DNA from: Regnicoccus frigidus
GTDB lineage: Bacteria > Cyanobacteriota > Cyanobacteriia > PCC-6307 > Cyanobiaceae
Direction: 5' to 3'
DNA length: 19,483 nucleotides
Assembly: GCA_025194985.1 (NCBI GenBank)
Contig: JAOANE010000042.1
Span: 1 to 19,483 of the forward strand
Shown: positions 7,411 to 14,079 of the stretch, in pieces
How the letters are laid out: each line of letters begins with the position of its first letter
Numbering within the stretch: the stretch's first letter is position 1
Position numbers and translations under genes: made by a program
The notes under the pieces: model-generated
The model's input: only the letters and a program-made list of their open reading frames with translations
Database searches by the model: none
What the model was told of the DNA's origin: nothing

Positions 7411-8507
7411 TGGTTGAACGCTCACCTACTGGCTCGCCGATGGCCCAAGGTCCAGTGACGCAGCGACTGCGCGGCAGGGTTCAGGGCTGCATCACCGGAT
7501 TGGCCTGGGCGCCCCATGCAGCCCAGCTCGGGATTGCCAGCGCCGAAGGAGAGCTGATCCTGGTGGACTTTCAGGCCGGCGTGGATTGGCCCCTTCGCGA
7601 CGCCAACGATGCAGACAGTCGGGGCTTTGACGCCATGGGATTCTCCAGCTGTGGCAACTGGCTGGCGGCTGCCGGAGAGGGCGGGGTTGTTTCGCTCTGG
7701 CGCCTGGATGGTGATCTGCCCCAACGGATGTCGGTGCCTCCGGTGGGGGGCTGGATCGATCAACTGGCCTGGCAGCCGGGTGGTGCGCTGCTGGCAGTGG
7801 CGCGGGGCGCAGAGATCTGGATCTGGAACCGCGACGATCAGGCCTGGCTGCCGCCGCTGCGCAGTCCAGGCTCTGCCGTCATGGCCCTGAGCTGGAGTCC
7901 ATTGGGTGATCAGCTGGCTGCGGGCACGGGGCAGGGGGTGTGTATCTGGGCCCTGCCGCTGGCCTCAGCGCAAGTTGCAGGGCCCCTACAGCTGGAAACG
8001 GGCTCGGCGGTGTTGCAACTGGTGTGGGGCGTCGATCCACCTTGGCTAGTGGCGGGCTTGATAGACCGGCGCGTGGTGCTTTGGCGGGATCTGCAGCGAC
8101 CCTTGCTCGGCGTCGGTGACTTACTGGGAAAGATTCATGCCATTGATTTGGCGCGGTTACCCAGCGGGCAGCAGGGACTACTGGTCGCTGCGGCGGAGGC
8201 CGCGGTCCTGTGGTCCGGCCCAGAAGACGACCTCGAGTCCTGGAACGCCGTGCTGCTCCCCTGGCATCAGGATCGGATCACGGCACTGGCTTTTGGCACA
8301 GCTCAGGTGCCGATCGTGACGGCTTCGCGCGATGGCACAGCAGCGCTGTGGACGGAAGCCGGATCGCTGCTCCAAGTGCTCGACCTGGATGGTCAGGGGC
8401 TAAGCCGTGTGGTCTGGCGCTCTGACGGTCAGGCCCTCGCCGCTGGCGGAGACGAGGGAGCTTGGGTGATGTGGCCGCTCACCTCCAGTGAGGTGCCTGA
8501 CGCCTGA
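7410..8507 (+). CDS. WD40 repeat protein 2 (about eight-bladed beta-propeller)
   Basis: 365 residues from ATG 7410 (MVERSPTGSPMAQG); ATG 7440 is an alternative, and in-frame GTG 7344 seems too early. Eight repeat units are visible, starting near CITGLAWAPHAAQLGIAS, GFDAMGFSSCGNW, WIDQLAWQPGG, AVMALSWSPLGDQ, AVLQLVWGVDPP, KIHAIDLARLPSG, RITALAFGTAQV and LSRVVWRSDGQALAAGGDEG. Blade order, the opening ...EGELILVDFQAG and the closing ...AAGGDEGAWVMWPLTS closely follow the first WD40 protein, so the two arose by duplication. No targeting signal or enzyme domain is seen. Its own Zur box (7181-7195) and the downstream znuABC operon place it in the zinc response. The function is unknown; a scaffold or partner for the zinc GTPases is the simplest hypothesis. 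Confidence 0.84.
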   Translation: MVERSPTGSPMAQGPVTQRLRGRVQGCITGLAWAPHAAQLGIASAEGELILVDFQAGVDWPLRDANDADSRGFDAMGFSSCGNWLAAAGEGGVVSLWRLDGDLPQRMSVPPVGGWIDQLAWQPGGALLAVARGAEIWIWNRDDQAWLPPLRSPGSAVMALSWSPLGDQLAAGTGQGVCIWALPLASAQVAGPLQLETGSAVLQLVWGVDPPWLVAGLIDRRVVLWRDLQRPLLGVGDLLGKIHAIDLARLPSGQQGLLVAAAEAAVLWSGPEDDLESWNAVLLPWHQDRITALAFGTAQVPIVTASRDGTAALWTEAGSLLQVLDLDGQGLSRVVWRSDGQALAAGGDEGAWVMWPLTSSEVPDA

Positions 8508-8516
8508 ATAGCGGGA

Positions 8517-8530
8517 CCCGCTCATGCGGG
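8517..8530 (+). terminator. Weak hairpin after WD40 gene 2
   Basis: CCCGC-TCAT-GCGGG forms a 5-bp GC stem with a four-base loop 10 nt after the WD40 stop. No T tract follows, so it may only weakly terminate or may protect the transcript end. An overlapping alternative, AGCGGG-A-CCCGCT (8510-8522), would compete with it. Confidence 0.3.
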
Positions 8531-8549
8531 GAAGGTGGACTCCGCTACT

Positions 8550-8648
8550 ATGGGAACGATTCTCATTCTGGTTTTGGTTCTGGTTGTTGCGGCGTTCGTT
8601 GCGATGCCTCCTGTTGCTGGGTTTTCCTTTTTTCTCCCTGAATCTTGA
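8550..8648 (+). CDS. Possible 32-residue hydrophobic small ORF overlapping the Zur box and znuA start
   Basis: ATG 8550 to TGA 8646-8648 encodes a very hydrophobic peptide (MGTILILVLVLVVAAFVAMP...) that would form one membrane helix. Its stop overlaps the znuA ATG as TGATG, the usual geometry of coupled translation, and AAGGTGG lies about 10 nt upstream of its start. Against it, the start codon coincides with the operator, so transcription must begin upstream of a site where Zur would normally cover the promoter. The T-rich composition of the leader also favours hydrophobic codons by chance. Confidence 0.3.
   Translation: MGTILILVLVLVVAAFVAMPPVAGFSFFLPES
8551..8565. promoter_or_regulatory. 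Zur-box palindrome upstream of znuA
   Basis: TGGGAACGATTCTCA has one mismatch to the exact 15-mer found at two other promoters in the window. It lies 82 nt before the znuA ATG. A TACTAT sequence at 8546-8551 resembles a -10 element and abuts the operator, so bound Zur would block RNA polymerase. This is the expected control site for znuABC. Confidence 0.8.
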
Positions 8649-9610
8649 TGAGCGTTCTCTTTTCCTCTCTGCGACGTACGGGGCTGTTGGGACTGGCTCT
8701 TGTCCTGGTGTCCTGCGGAGCCCCGCAACAGGCCAATGACGCCAGTTCCGGTGGCAAGGGCTTCAAGGTGATGACCACCTTCCTGCCGATCACCCTGTTC
8801 ACGAAGGCGGTGGCTGGTGATTGCGCTGAAGTCACTGCCCTGATTCCGCCTAACACGGGCCCCCACGACTTCCAGGCCAAGCCGGGTGATCTGGCAGCGC
8901 TACGCGAGGCTCGCGTGCTTGTGAAGAACGGTCTGGATATGGAGGCCTTCCTCGACAAGCTTGTGAGCTCAGTCGGTAACAGCCAGCTGGTGGTGATCGA
9001 CTCCAGCCGCGGGGTGGCCACAATTGATTCGCCGCAGGAGCAGGGCCACAGCCAGGAGAACGATCAAGCCCACGGCCATGCCCACGGCGAGGTGAATCCC
9101 CACATCTGGCTTGATCCGCTGCGGGCGGTGCAGCAGGTGGAAAACATTCGGGACGGGCTGACGAAGGCCGATCCGAGCTGTTCTGAGGGCTATCGCCGCA
9201 ATGCGGAGGCCTACACCACCCAGCTCAGAAGTCTCAACACTGAGTTAGCAGGCCAGCTCAAGCCCTTCCAGGGCAAGACCTTCGTGGCCTTCCACGATTT
9301 CGCCCCCTACTTCGCCGAGCGCTTCGGCCTTAAGGCGGAGTACTTGGTGGACGTGCCCGAGATGAATCCCACCCCCGCCGATCTGCAGCGGGTGAGCGAG
9401 ATCGTGGAGCGCACCCAGTTGCGGGCCCTGCTCACTGAACCCCAGGAGGGGAACCGCTCCTTCAACGCGCTGGCCAGGGATCTTGGAGTGAAGATCAGCG
9501 TGTTTGACCCCCTGGAAACCGGCAGTGAGGAAGCATCGCGGGACCCGGGTACCTACTTCACCGTGATGCGCCGCAATGGGGCCGATTTGCTCTCGGCTTT
9601 CGGTGGCTGA
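8648..9610 (+). CDS. znuA: Zinc ABC transporter substrate-binding lipoprotein ZnuA
   Basis: 320 residues from ATG 8648; a TTG directly before it would add one residue. An N-terminal signal, LLGLALVLVSC, has a lipobox-like end with Cys23, so the mature protein is likely a lipid-anchored periplasmic binding protein. Cluster A-I (ZnuA/TroA) features are seen: zinc-ligand histidines in NTGPHDFQ (His73), NPHIWLD (His152) and VAFHDFAPYF, and an acidic ligand region near KISVFDPLETG. A His-rich acidic loop (GHSQENDQAHGHAHGE, 133-148) sits just before the second ligand and is characteristic of ZnuA rather than manganese-binding relatives. It captures zinc for the ZnuB/ZnuC importer encoded immediately downstream (3-nt gap to znuC). 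The Zur box at 8551-8565 explains regulation. Confidence 0.95.
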   Translation: MSVLFSSLRRTGLLGLALVLVSCGAPQQANDASSGGKGFKVMTTFLPITLFTKAVAGDCAEVTALIPPNTGPHDFQAKPGDLAALREARVLVKNGLDMEAFLDKLVSSVGNSQLVVIDSSRGVATIDSPQEQGHSQENDQAHGHAHGEVNPHIWLDPLRAVQQVENIRDGLTKADPSCSEGYRRNAEAYTTQLRSLNTELAGQLKPFQGKTFVAFHDFAPYFAERFGLKAEYLVDVPEMNPTPADLQRVSEIVERTQLRALLTEPQEGNRSFNALARDLGVKISVFDPLETGSEEASRDPGTYFTVMRRNGADLLSAFGG

Positions 9611-9613
9611 ACC

Positions 9614-10405
9614 TTGAAGGCTGAGCCGGTGCTACGGGTTGAAGGCCTCACCGTGAGGCGCGACGGGATGCTGGCCGTTGATGGGGTGTCCTTTGAGTTG
9701 CCCAGCGAAAGCGATACCGCACTGGTGGGGCCCAACGGCGCTGGTAAGAGCACTTTGGTGGCAGCCCTGCTCGGTCTGCTGCCCCACCAGGGAGGCACGG
9801 TGCAGATCCTCGGCCAGCGGCTTGGCCCGCTGGGCCAGCTGCCCCGTTCCGTGCGCGCTCAGATCGCCTACGTGCCCCAGGCCCTCAGCTTGCAAGGGCA
9901 GTTTCCGCTCTCGGTGGCGGAGTTCGTGGGTTTTGGGTTTGATCCGCCGGGTCCAACGCTGCCTTGGCGTGGTGGCGAACGTCGGCGCCAGGCGGTGCGC
10001 CGCTCCCTGGTGCGTACTGGCTGCGGCGATCTGGGAGATCGGTTGCTCAGCGAGCTGTCCGGAGGGCAACTCAAGCGGGTGCTGCTGTCCTTCTGTGTGG
10101 TGCGGCCTCGTCGGTTGCTGGTGCTCGATGAGGCTGAGGCCGGCTTGGATGCACCCTCCGCGGCACAGTTCCAGCTGCTGTTGCTGGAGCTTCGTCGTCA
10201 GGAGGGCTGGACTGTCTTGCATGTGTCCCACGATCTGGACATGGTGCGACGCAGCTGCAATCAGGTTCTGTGTCTGAACCGACGGCTGTGTTGCAGTGGG
10301 TCGCCAGACCATGCCCTCAGTCCGTCGCGTCTGAGCGAGCTTTACGGACCCAACATGGTGCCCTACCGGCATCATCACGAGCGCAGCGGCAGCCTTCATG
10401 ATTGA
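9614..10405 (+). CDS. znuC: Zinc ABC transporter ATP-binding protein ZnuC
   Basis: 263 residues if started at TTG 9614, three nt after the znuA stop; GTG 9629 is a possible later start. ABC ATPase motifs appear in order: Walker A GPNGAGKST (39-47), Q-loop YVPQA (Gln89), signature LSGGQ (148-152), Walker B RLLVLDE (167-173) and H-loop HVSHD (His206). It would energise zinc import on the cytoplasmic face of ZnuB. The stretch after the H-loop contains several Cys residues (CNQVLCLNRRLCCSG), unusual but near the C-terminal end. The gene overlaps znuB by 8 nt. The signature has LSGGQLKRVLLSF, close to the usual LSGGQ-xx-RV form, and nothing suggests inactivation. Confidence 0.93.
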   Translation: MKAEPVLRVEGLTVRRDGMLAVDGVSFELPSESDTALVGPNGAGKSTLVAALLGLLPHQGGTVQILGQRLGPLGQLPRSVRAQIAYVPQALSLQGQFPLSVAEFVGFGFDPPGPTLPWRGGERRRQAVRRSLVRTGCGDLGDRLLSELSGGQLKRVLLSFCVVRPRRLLVLDEAEAGLDAPSAAQFQLLLLELRRQEGWTVLHVSHDLDMVRRSCNQVLCLNRRLCCSGSPDHALSPSRLSELYGPNMVPYRHHHERSGSLHD

Positions 10406-11285
10406 GGTGGGAGCCCTGGGTACTGTTCTGGCGCAGCCGTTCATGCAGCGGGCCCTGATCGGCGGTCTGCTCACAGGCGCACTCGGAGGCTTATTAGGCA
10501 GCTTTGCCGTGTTGCGTCAGCTGTCTTTTTTCAGTGATGCGCTTGGCCACTCGGCCCTCCTGGGCATCAGTTTGGGGATCCTCCTGGGCCTCAACCCCAC
10601 CTTGGTGCTGATCCCCTTTGCGGTGGGATTTGCCCTGCTGGTGAACCTGCTGGTGGAGCGCAGCCGCCTGCCCACCGATGCCTTGCTCAACATCGTCTAT
10701 TCCACTTCCTTGGCCTTTGCGGTGGTGGCGCTGAGCCTGGTGAAGTCCTACCGGGGTGGAATCCAGCAGCTTCTTTTCGGTGACATCCTCGGCATCAGCT
10801 GGTTGGATCTGGGGGTGATCGGGGCGTTGTTACTTGGTGCTCTGGTGTATTTGGCCCTGAGCCTGCGAGCTCAGGTGTTGCTGACCCTCAATGGCGATCT
10901 GGCAGGAGCCTTCGGCGTCCAAGGCCTTGTCCACCGCCTCTCCTTCATCGTGCTGTTGGCGGTCGTGGTGGCCGTGTCAATTAAGGCGGTGGGTGTGCTG
11001 CTGATCAGTGCCTTCGTGGTGATTCCCGCGTGTGCCGGCCGGTTGTTGAGCCGTAGATTTTCGATCTATGTGACCACATCGGCTGTGCTGGGTGGAGGCT
11101 GCGCCGTCATCGGCCTGCTCAGCTCGGGGATCACCAACCTGCCCTCTGGCCCCTGTGTGGTGATCGTGCAGTTCGCCGGCTTCCTGCTGGCGCTTTTGAT
11201 CAGCCAGTTCCGCCCGTGGTCTCCAGCAGTTGTTGGGCCAGCAGACCGCCGAACTCCTGATGCAAGCCCAAGCGCCCGGCGATGA
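10398..11285 (+). CDS. znuB: Zinc ABC transporter permease ZnuB
   Basis: 295 residues from ATG 10398, overlapping znuC by 8 nt. The protein is almost entirely hydrophobic, with about eight membrane segments, and has the ABC-3 family features GALGGLLGSFAVLRQLSFFSDALGHSALLG near the N-terminus and IKAVGVLLISAFVVIPACAGRLLS near residues 195-218. It forms the membrane channel for zinc delivered by ZnuA. The last 25 or so residues (after ISQFRPWS) are polar, Pro/Arg-rich and unlike a membrane protein. They are encoded antisense to the original 3' end of the alpha/beta hydrolase gene (11200-11285), so this tail may be a read-through extension with little function. Confidence 0.93.
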   Translation: MIEVGALGTVLAQPFMQRALIGGLLTGALGGLLGSFAVLRQLSFFSDALGHSALLGISLGILLGLNPTLVLIPFAVGFALLVNLLVERSRLPTDALLNIVYSTSLAFAVVALSLVKSYRGGIQQLLFGDILGISWLDLGVIGALLLGALVYLALSLRAQVLLTLNGDLAGAFGVQGLVHRLSFIVLLAVVVAVSIKAVGVLLISAFVVIPACAGRLLSRRFSIYVTTSAVLGGGCAVIGLLSSGITNLPSGPCVVIVQFAGFLLALLISQFRPWSPAVVGPADRRTPDASPSARR

Positions 11286-11361
11286 CCGTGACTTGATCGG
11301 CGTCTTGTGCCAAGGCCTGCATCTGGAGTCGTGAGCGGGGAGGTGCTTCGTCAGCCAGCAT
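11200..11361 (-). pseudogene. C-terminal fragment of IS-interrupted alpha/beta hydrolase
   Basis: This 53-codon frame (MLADEAPPRS...) starts by chance at ATG 11361, formed across the IS border. Its host portion begins after the target duplication and continues the hydrolase reading frame that stops being hydrolase at 12628. Joining the halves restores ...CPLHVVLADEAPPRS... without any frame shift. It supplies a candidate catalytic Asp (LADEAPP) and a candidate His (GRLGLHQEF), both absent from the N-terminal fragment, and ends ...LLAQQLLETTGGTG. It lies antisense to the 3' end of znuB. As it stands it is probably not expressed as a functional protein. Confidence 0.8.
11358..11360. repeat. Left copy of IS target-site duplication (GCA)
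   Basis: GCA directly precedes the TGAGGTGG end of the element and is repeated directly after the other end at 12628-12630. Three bp fits IS3-family duplications. Deleting one copy together with the element restores an open hydrolase reading frame, which independently supports the assignment. Confidence 0.75.
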
Positions 11362-11412
11362 GAGGTGGATGGCTTTTATTGGACAGATCTGGCCCCTGAC
11401 ATCGTTAACCTC
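11361..11412 (+). repeat. Left terminal inverted repeat of the IS3 element
   Basis: Blocks TGAGGTGG, TGGCTTTT, TGGACAG, GCCCC and ATCGTTAACCTC match the right end read on the opposite strand. The left copy has extra bases between TGGACAG and ATCGTTAACCTC. The orfB stop (TAA at 11376-11378) lies inside this repeat. Confidence 0.8.
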
Positions 11413-12281
11413 GGGCGGGAGGGACAGGGTTCAATTTGATTGTAGACCTCATTGGGAGTTTTGCTATCCAATGAGCTATGGGGTCTTACATGGCAGTACC
11501 TCCACAGGAATCGGGACAAGCTGATTTCAGCTTCCCAGCCATCGCTGTAGGCGCGCAGGTACACCTCCTCATATTTGACTGTCCTCCATAGTCTCTCCAC
11601 CAGGATGTTGTCGTAACAGCGTCCTCTACCAGACCAGCTGATCTTGATCTCCTCTGTCTTGAGCCTTGCCACGAAGTCACCGGAGGTGAACTGACACCCC
11701 TGATCGGAGTGGAACATCTGTGGCTTTCGCCCACCGGTAAGAGCAATCTCCAATGCCTCCAGGCAGAATTCCGTGTCAAGGCTGTTGGAAAGCTTCCAAC
11801 TGAGCACGTGCCTGGAGAACAGATCCACAACAGCCACGAGGTAGAGAAAGCCTTTCCGCAGCGGGATATAGGTGATATCCGTTGCCCAAACCTGATCCAC
11901 TTTCTTGACCTCCTTGAGGTCCACCAGGCATGGAAAGCGCTCCGATGGCTCACCTGGCACTGTGGTGCGTGGCTTCTGGTAGATGGCCCGTAAACCCATG
12001 CGGCGCATGAGGTTTCGGACACGGTCACGGCTGATCGGGATCCCTTCTCTGGCCAGGTAGTCCACCATCCGGCGGCTGCCGCTGCAGGGATCCTCCAAAT
12101 ACAGCGCATCGATCCTGGCCATGATCCGCAGCGTCGATTCACGCACCGGTGTGGGCCGGTAGTAGAGCGTGGATCGTGGCAGCCCCAGCAGCTCACACTG
12201 CCGGGTGATGCTGATCTCAGGGTGATCGTGGTCGACCAGCTTGCGCAGTTCACGGGCATCACAGCAGCTGAGACTTTTTTT
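11376..12281 (-). CDS. IS3-family transposase OrfB (DDE integrase), frameshifted relative to OrfA
   Basis: The frame carries an HTH_21-type N-terminal part (RKLVDHDHPEISITRQCELLGLPRSTLYY), then YLEDPCSGSRRMVDYL, and an rve-type DDE catalytic core with VWATDITYIP (first Asp), MFHSDQGCQFTS (second Asp) and ERLWRTVKYEEVY (Glu). It ends SSLDSKTPNEVYNQ. It catalyses strand transfer during transposition. No usable start precedes the HTH region: the first GTG (12146) would remove it. The coordinates given run from the A8 slip site (T8 on the plus strand, 12275-12282), where the product would join OrfA. The frame is +1 relative to OrfA, not the common -1, so expression needs loss of one A by slippage, or the element is impaired. 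Confidence 0.85.
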   Translation of the reverse strand, partial: KKSLSCCDARELRKLVDHDHPEISITRQCELLGLPRSTLYYRPTPVRESTLRIMARIDALYLEDPCSGSRRMVDYLAREGIPISRDRVRNLMRRMGLRAIYQKPRTTVPGEPSERFPCLVDLKEVKKVDQVWATDITYIPLRKGFLYLVAVVDLFSRHVLSWKLSNSLDTEFCLEALEIALTGGRKPQMFHSDQGCQFTSGDFVARLKTEEIKISWSGRGRCYDNILVERLWRTVKYEEVYLRAYSDGWEAEISLSRFLWRYCHVRPHSSLDSKTPNEVYNQIEPCPSRPRLTMSGARSVQ

Positions 12282-12546
12282 TAAGCCACTCCAGTTCCAT
12301 CTGGAGCCGACCGATCTGCTGGAACAGCTCCGCCTCCTTGGCCTGTACTTCCTCGTTGGCGTTGCTCTTCTTGCCTCGGGTGAACAGATCGCTGGCGCCC
12401 TCCAGCATCTGCTTCTTCCACTGGCTCACCTGGATCGGGTGGATCGCGTGATCAGCGGCAATCTCCTGGAGCGTCTTGCGGCCACTGATCGCCTCCATGG
12501 CGACTCTGGCCTTGAACTCTGGGCTGTGGGTACGGCGTTTGCTCAT
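12259..12546 (-). CDS. IS3-family transposase OrfA (helix-turn-helix protein)
   Basis: 95 residues from ATG 12546 (MSKRRTHSPEFKARVAMEAI). It contains an HTH_Tnp_1-type DNA-binding domain (TLQEIAADHAIHPIQVSQWKKQMLEG, about 25-50) and a leucine-zipper-like tail (EVQAKEAELFQQIGRLQMELEWLKKK), as usual for IS3 OrfA. The gene ends 24 nt downstream of a run of eight A residues (coding strand), where OrfB would be joined by slippage. OrfA binds the terminal repeats and regulates transposition. Confidence 0.9.
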   Translation of the reverse strand: MSKRRTHSPEFKARVAMEAISGRKTLQEIAADHAIHPIQVSQWKKQMLEGASDLFTRGKKSNANEEVQAKEAELFQQIGRLQMELEWLKKKSQLL

Positions 12547-12562
12547 GGCTGGGAGCCCCTTT

Positions 12563-13369
12563 TCAAGGGCAGTGCCCCGCCTCAGAGGTTAACGATGGGG
12601 CCTGTCCAGAAAAGCCAGACCACCTCAGCACGACATGAAGAGGGCACTTCAGCAACGTCGCCTGTTGCCGCCACCACCTGCCATGTGTGGCGGCATCCAG
12701 TCCACCGCTGACAAACGCAGCACTCGCGTAGCGCGCACCGGGTTGACGGGCGATGCTCTGCTGCTCAAATATTCGCGCCTGCGTCAGCAGCGCAGGATTC
12801 ATCCACACGTGGCGTCGCAGCATCACCTGCAGCACGGGTCGGCTGGTATTGAGCCAGTAGAGCGCTGGTCCGATCAAGGGCGCTGCCAGCAGCTGTCGCA
12901 ACCAGCCAAAGCTCTGGGGTGACCAGCCAGTCATGGTGGGCAGGGGGCCGCGCCAGGTCGGTGCAACCGCTATGAGTCCTTGCCACTGATTCGAGCACTC
13001 CGCCGCCAGGGAGAGGGCCAGGCTGGCACTGTGTCCGGCAGCAACCACCGTGACCGGTTGGGAGTGGTGGCTAGCGAGATGGTCCAACACGCCTTGGAGC
13101 ACGAAGCGCTGCAGCGATGCGTCGTAGTCCATCGGCGGCCGATCACTCTCACCGAAACCGAGCCAGTCAAAGCTCACCAGCTGGCGTTGATCCCCGACCG
13201 CCTCTACAAACGCCAGCCATTCGCTTCGGCTCGAAACCGTGCTCAGGGCAGGTAGGAGCAGCCAAAGGGGTGCGGCTGCTGGTCCGCGGCGCTCCAGCAC
13301 GACGGTGAGCTGGTGCCCCGCCAGATTGAGACGTAGCCGTTCAACCTCTCCAGCAAAGGCTCTGCTCAT
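12563..13369 (-). pseudogene. Alpha/beta hydrolase, N-terminal part truncated by IS3 insertion
   Basis: The open frame gives 268 residues from ATG 13369, but only about the first 247 are hydrolase; the rest (after CPLHVVL) is translated IS end sequence. Seen: an oxyanion/strand region LWLLLPALSTVSSRSEW, DWLGFGESDRPPMDYD and nucleophile elbow GHSAS (in VTVVAAGHSASLALSL). The catalytic acid and His are missing here and lie in the fragment at 11200-11360. The undisturbed gene would encode 299 residues, normal for a single-domain alpha/beta hydrolase. Its start overlaps the stop of the preceding phosphoesterase-like gene as ATGA, so it was the fifth gene of the GTPase 2 operon. The substrate is unknown. 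Without its acid and His, the truncated protein should be inactive. Confidence 0.85.
12585..12627 (-). repeat. Right terminal inverted repeat of the IS3 element
   Basis: Read on the minus strand from 12627, it contains TGAGGTGG, TGGCTTTT, TGGACAGGCCCC and ATCGTTAACCTC, matching the left end with small gaps. It is followed by the direct repeat GCA (12628-12630). This repeat also supplies about 21 foreign codons to the truncated hydrolase reading frame. Confidence 0.8.
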
Positions 13370-14079
13370 GCAAAACCTCGCTGAGCGACGACCTGCTGGA
13401 AAAAGACCTGATCGGATCCGGGATTGTAGAGGCAGTAAGTGCTGGGCCCTGCCGTTGGGCCCGGGTTCACGCAGCCCACGCCGATCACCTTGCGGGCCGG
13501 TACGGATTGGTGATGCTCCTCCACGCCAGCGAGGTGCTGGAGGTTGGAATCGAGGCCGCCGCTGAGCTCCACACAGAATTGCTCCCCGCTTCGGCCGGTG
13601 AACAGTCGATTGACATCCATCCGTGTGAGGCGATCGAGCAGTAACAGTGGTGAGCTGTCGCTGGAGAGGCTGTCGCTCACATCGGCGGAGCTTCCGTGCA
13701 GGAGGGCGCAGTCAAGCTCCCTAAAGCCGAATGGCAGGTTGGCCAGCCAGGCCATATCGGCTTGATCCACCGCGTTCAGCAGTGATTCCACGGCAGCCTC
13801 CCCTTGCGCCGCCCGCAACCCATCGGCGCGGCTGCGCCCGCGGTATCCCCACTCCGCCAGGAGCTGTTCATCCCACCAGCCGACGACACACTGGGGTTGC
13901 AACTCCCCCCGTCGTGGGTTCCGGAGTCGTTCCAGCAGGGCATGACAGCTTGGGTCAGGGCCCACCAGATCGCCCAGAATGAACAGAGTGCTCACTCGCT
14001 CACGCCGAAGATCCCTGAGCACGGCCTCATAGGCCTTCAGGTTTCCGCGCAGTCCACTCAAAAGTGCCCACATCGCCAT
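13366..14079 (-). CDS. Metallophosphoesterase-like protein 2, strongly degenerate active site
   Basis: 237 residues from ATG 14079, which overlaps the previous stop as TGATG; a TTG at 14082 and an ATG at 14073 are alternatives. The frame follows the calcineurin-like fold: MWALLSGLRGNLKAYEAVL (motif I), ILGDLVGPDPS (motif II, 35-44), VVGWWDEQL (66-73), LLHGSS (127-131) and NPGP near the end. Compared with the family pattern, motif I SDxHGN has become SGLRGN (Asp and His lost), GNH(D/E) has become GWWDE, and GHTH has become GRSG. Most metal ligands are therefore gone, so hydrolysis by the usual mechanism is doubtful. It may be a pseudoenzyme pairing with the adjacent paralog. It belongs to the Zur-box-headed operon. 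Confidence 0.72.
   Translation of the reverse strand: MAMWALLSGLRGNLKAYEAVLRDLRRERVSTLFILGDLVGPDPSCHALLERLRNPRRGELQPQCVVGWWDEQLLAEWGYRGRSRADGLRAAQGEAAVESLLNAVDQADMAWLANLPFGFRELDCALLHGSSADVSDSLSSDSSPLLLLDRLTRMDVNRLFTGRSGEQFCVELSGGLDSNLQHLAGVEEHHQSVPARKVIGVGCVNPGPTAGPSTYCLYNPGSDQVFFQQVVAQRGFA

Larger units (their letters stand above)
11361..12627 (-). mobile_element. IS3-family insertion sequence, 1267 bp
   Basis: The element carries the two IS3-family genes orfA and orfB, read leftward. Its ends are imperfect inverted repeats of about 45-50 bp. Both ends contain TGAGGTGG, then TGGCTTTT, TGGACAG, GCCCC and ATCGTTAACCTC in the same order, with small indels between blocks (left 11361-11412; right on the opposite strand 12627-12585). 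The outer dinucleotides are TG...CA as in IS3 elements. A 3-bp GCA duplication flanks it. It sits inside an alpha/beta hydrolase gene, in the last position of the second GTPase operon. It is complete in length, but the orfA/orfB frame relationship is unusual. Confidence 0.92.

Noticed and set aside
11200..11361. Independent small protein of 53 residues next to znuB
   Set aside because: Its start codon is created across the IS border, and the sequence continues the interrupted hydrolase in frame.
11486..12262. A 258-codon minus-strand frame inside the IS element
   Set aside because: It is the -1 frame of orfB with no transposase motifs; the true OrfB frame contains the DDE core.
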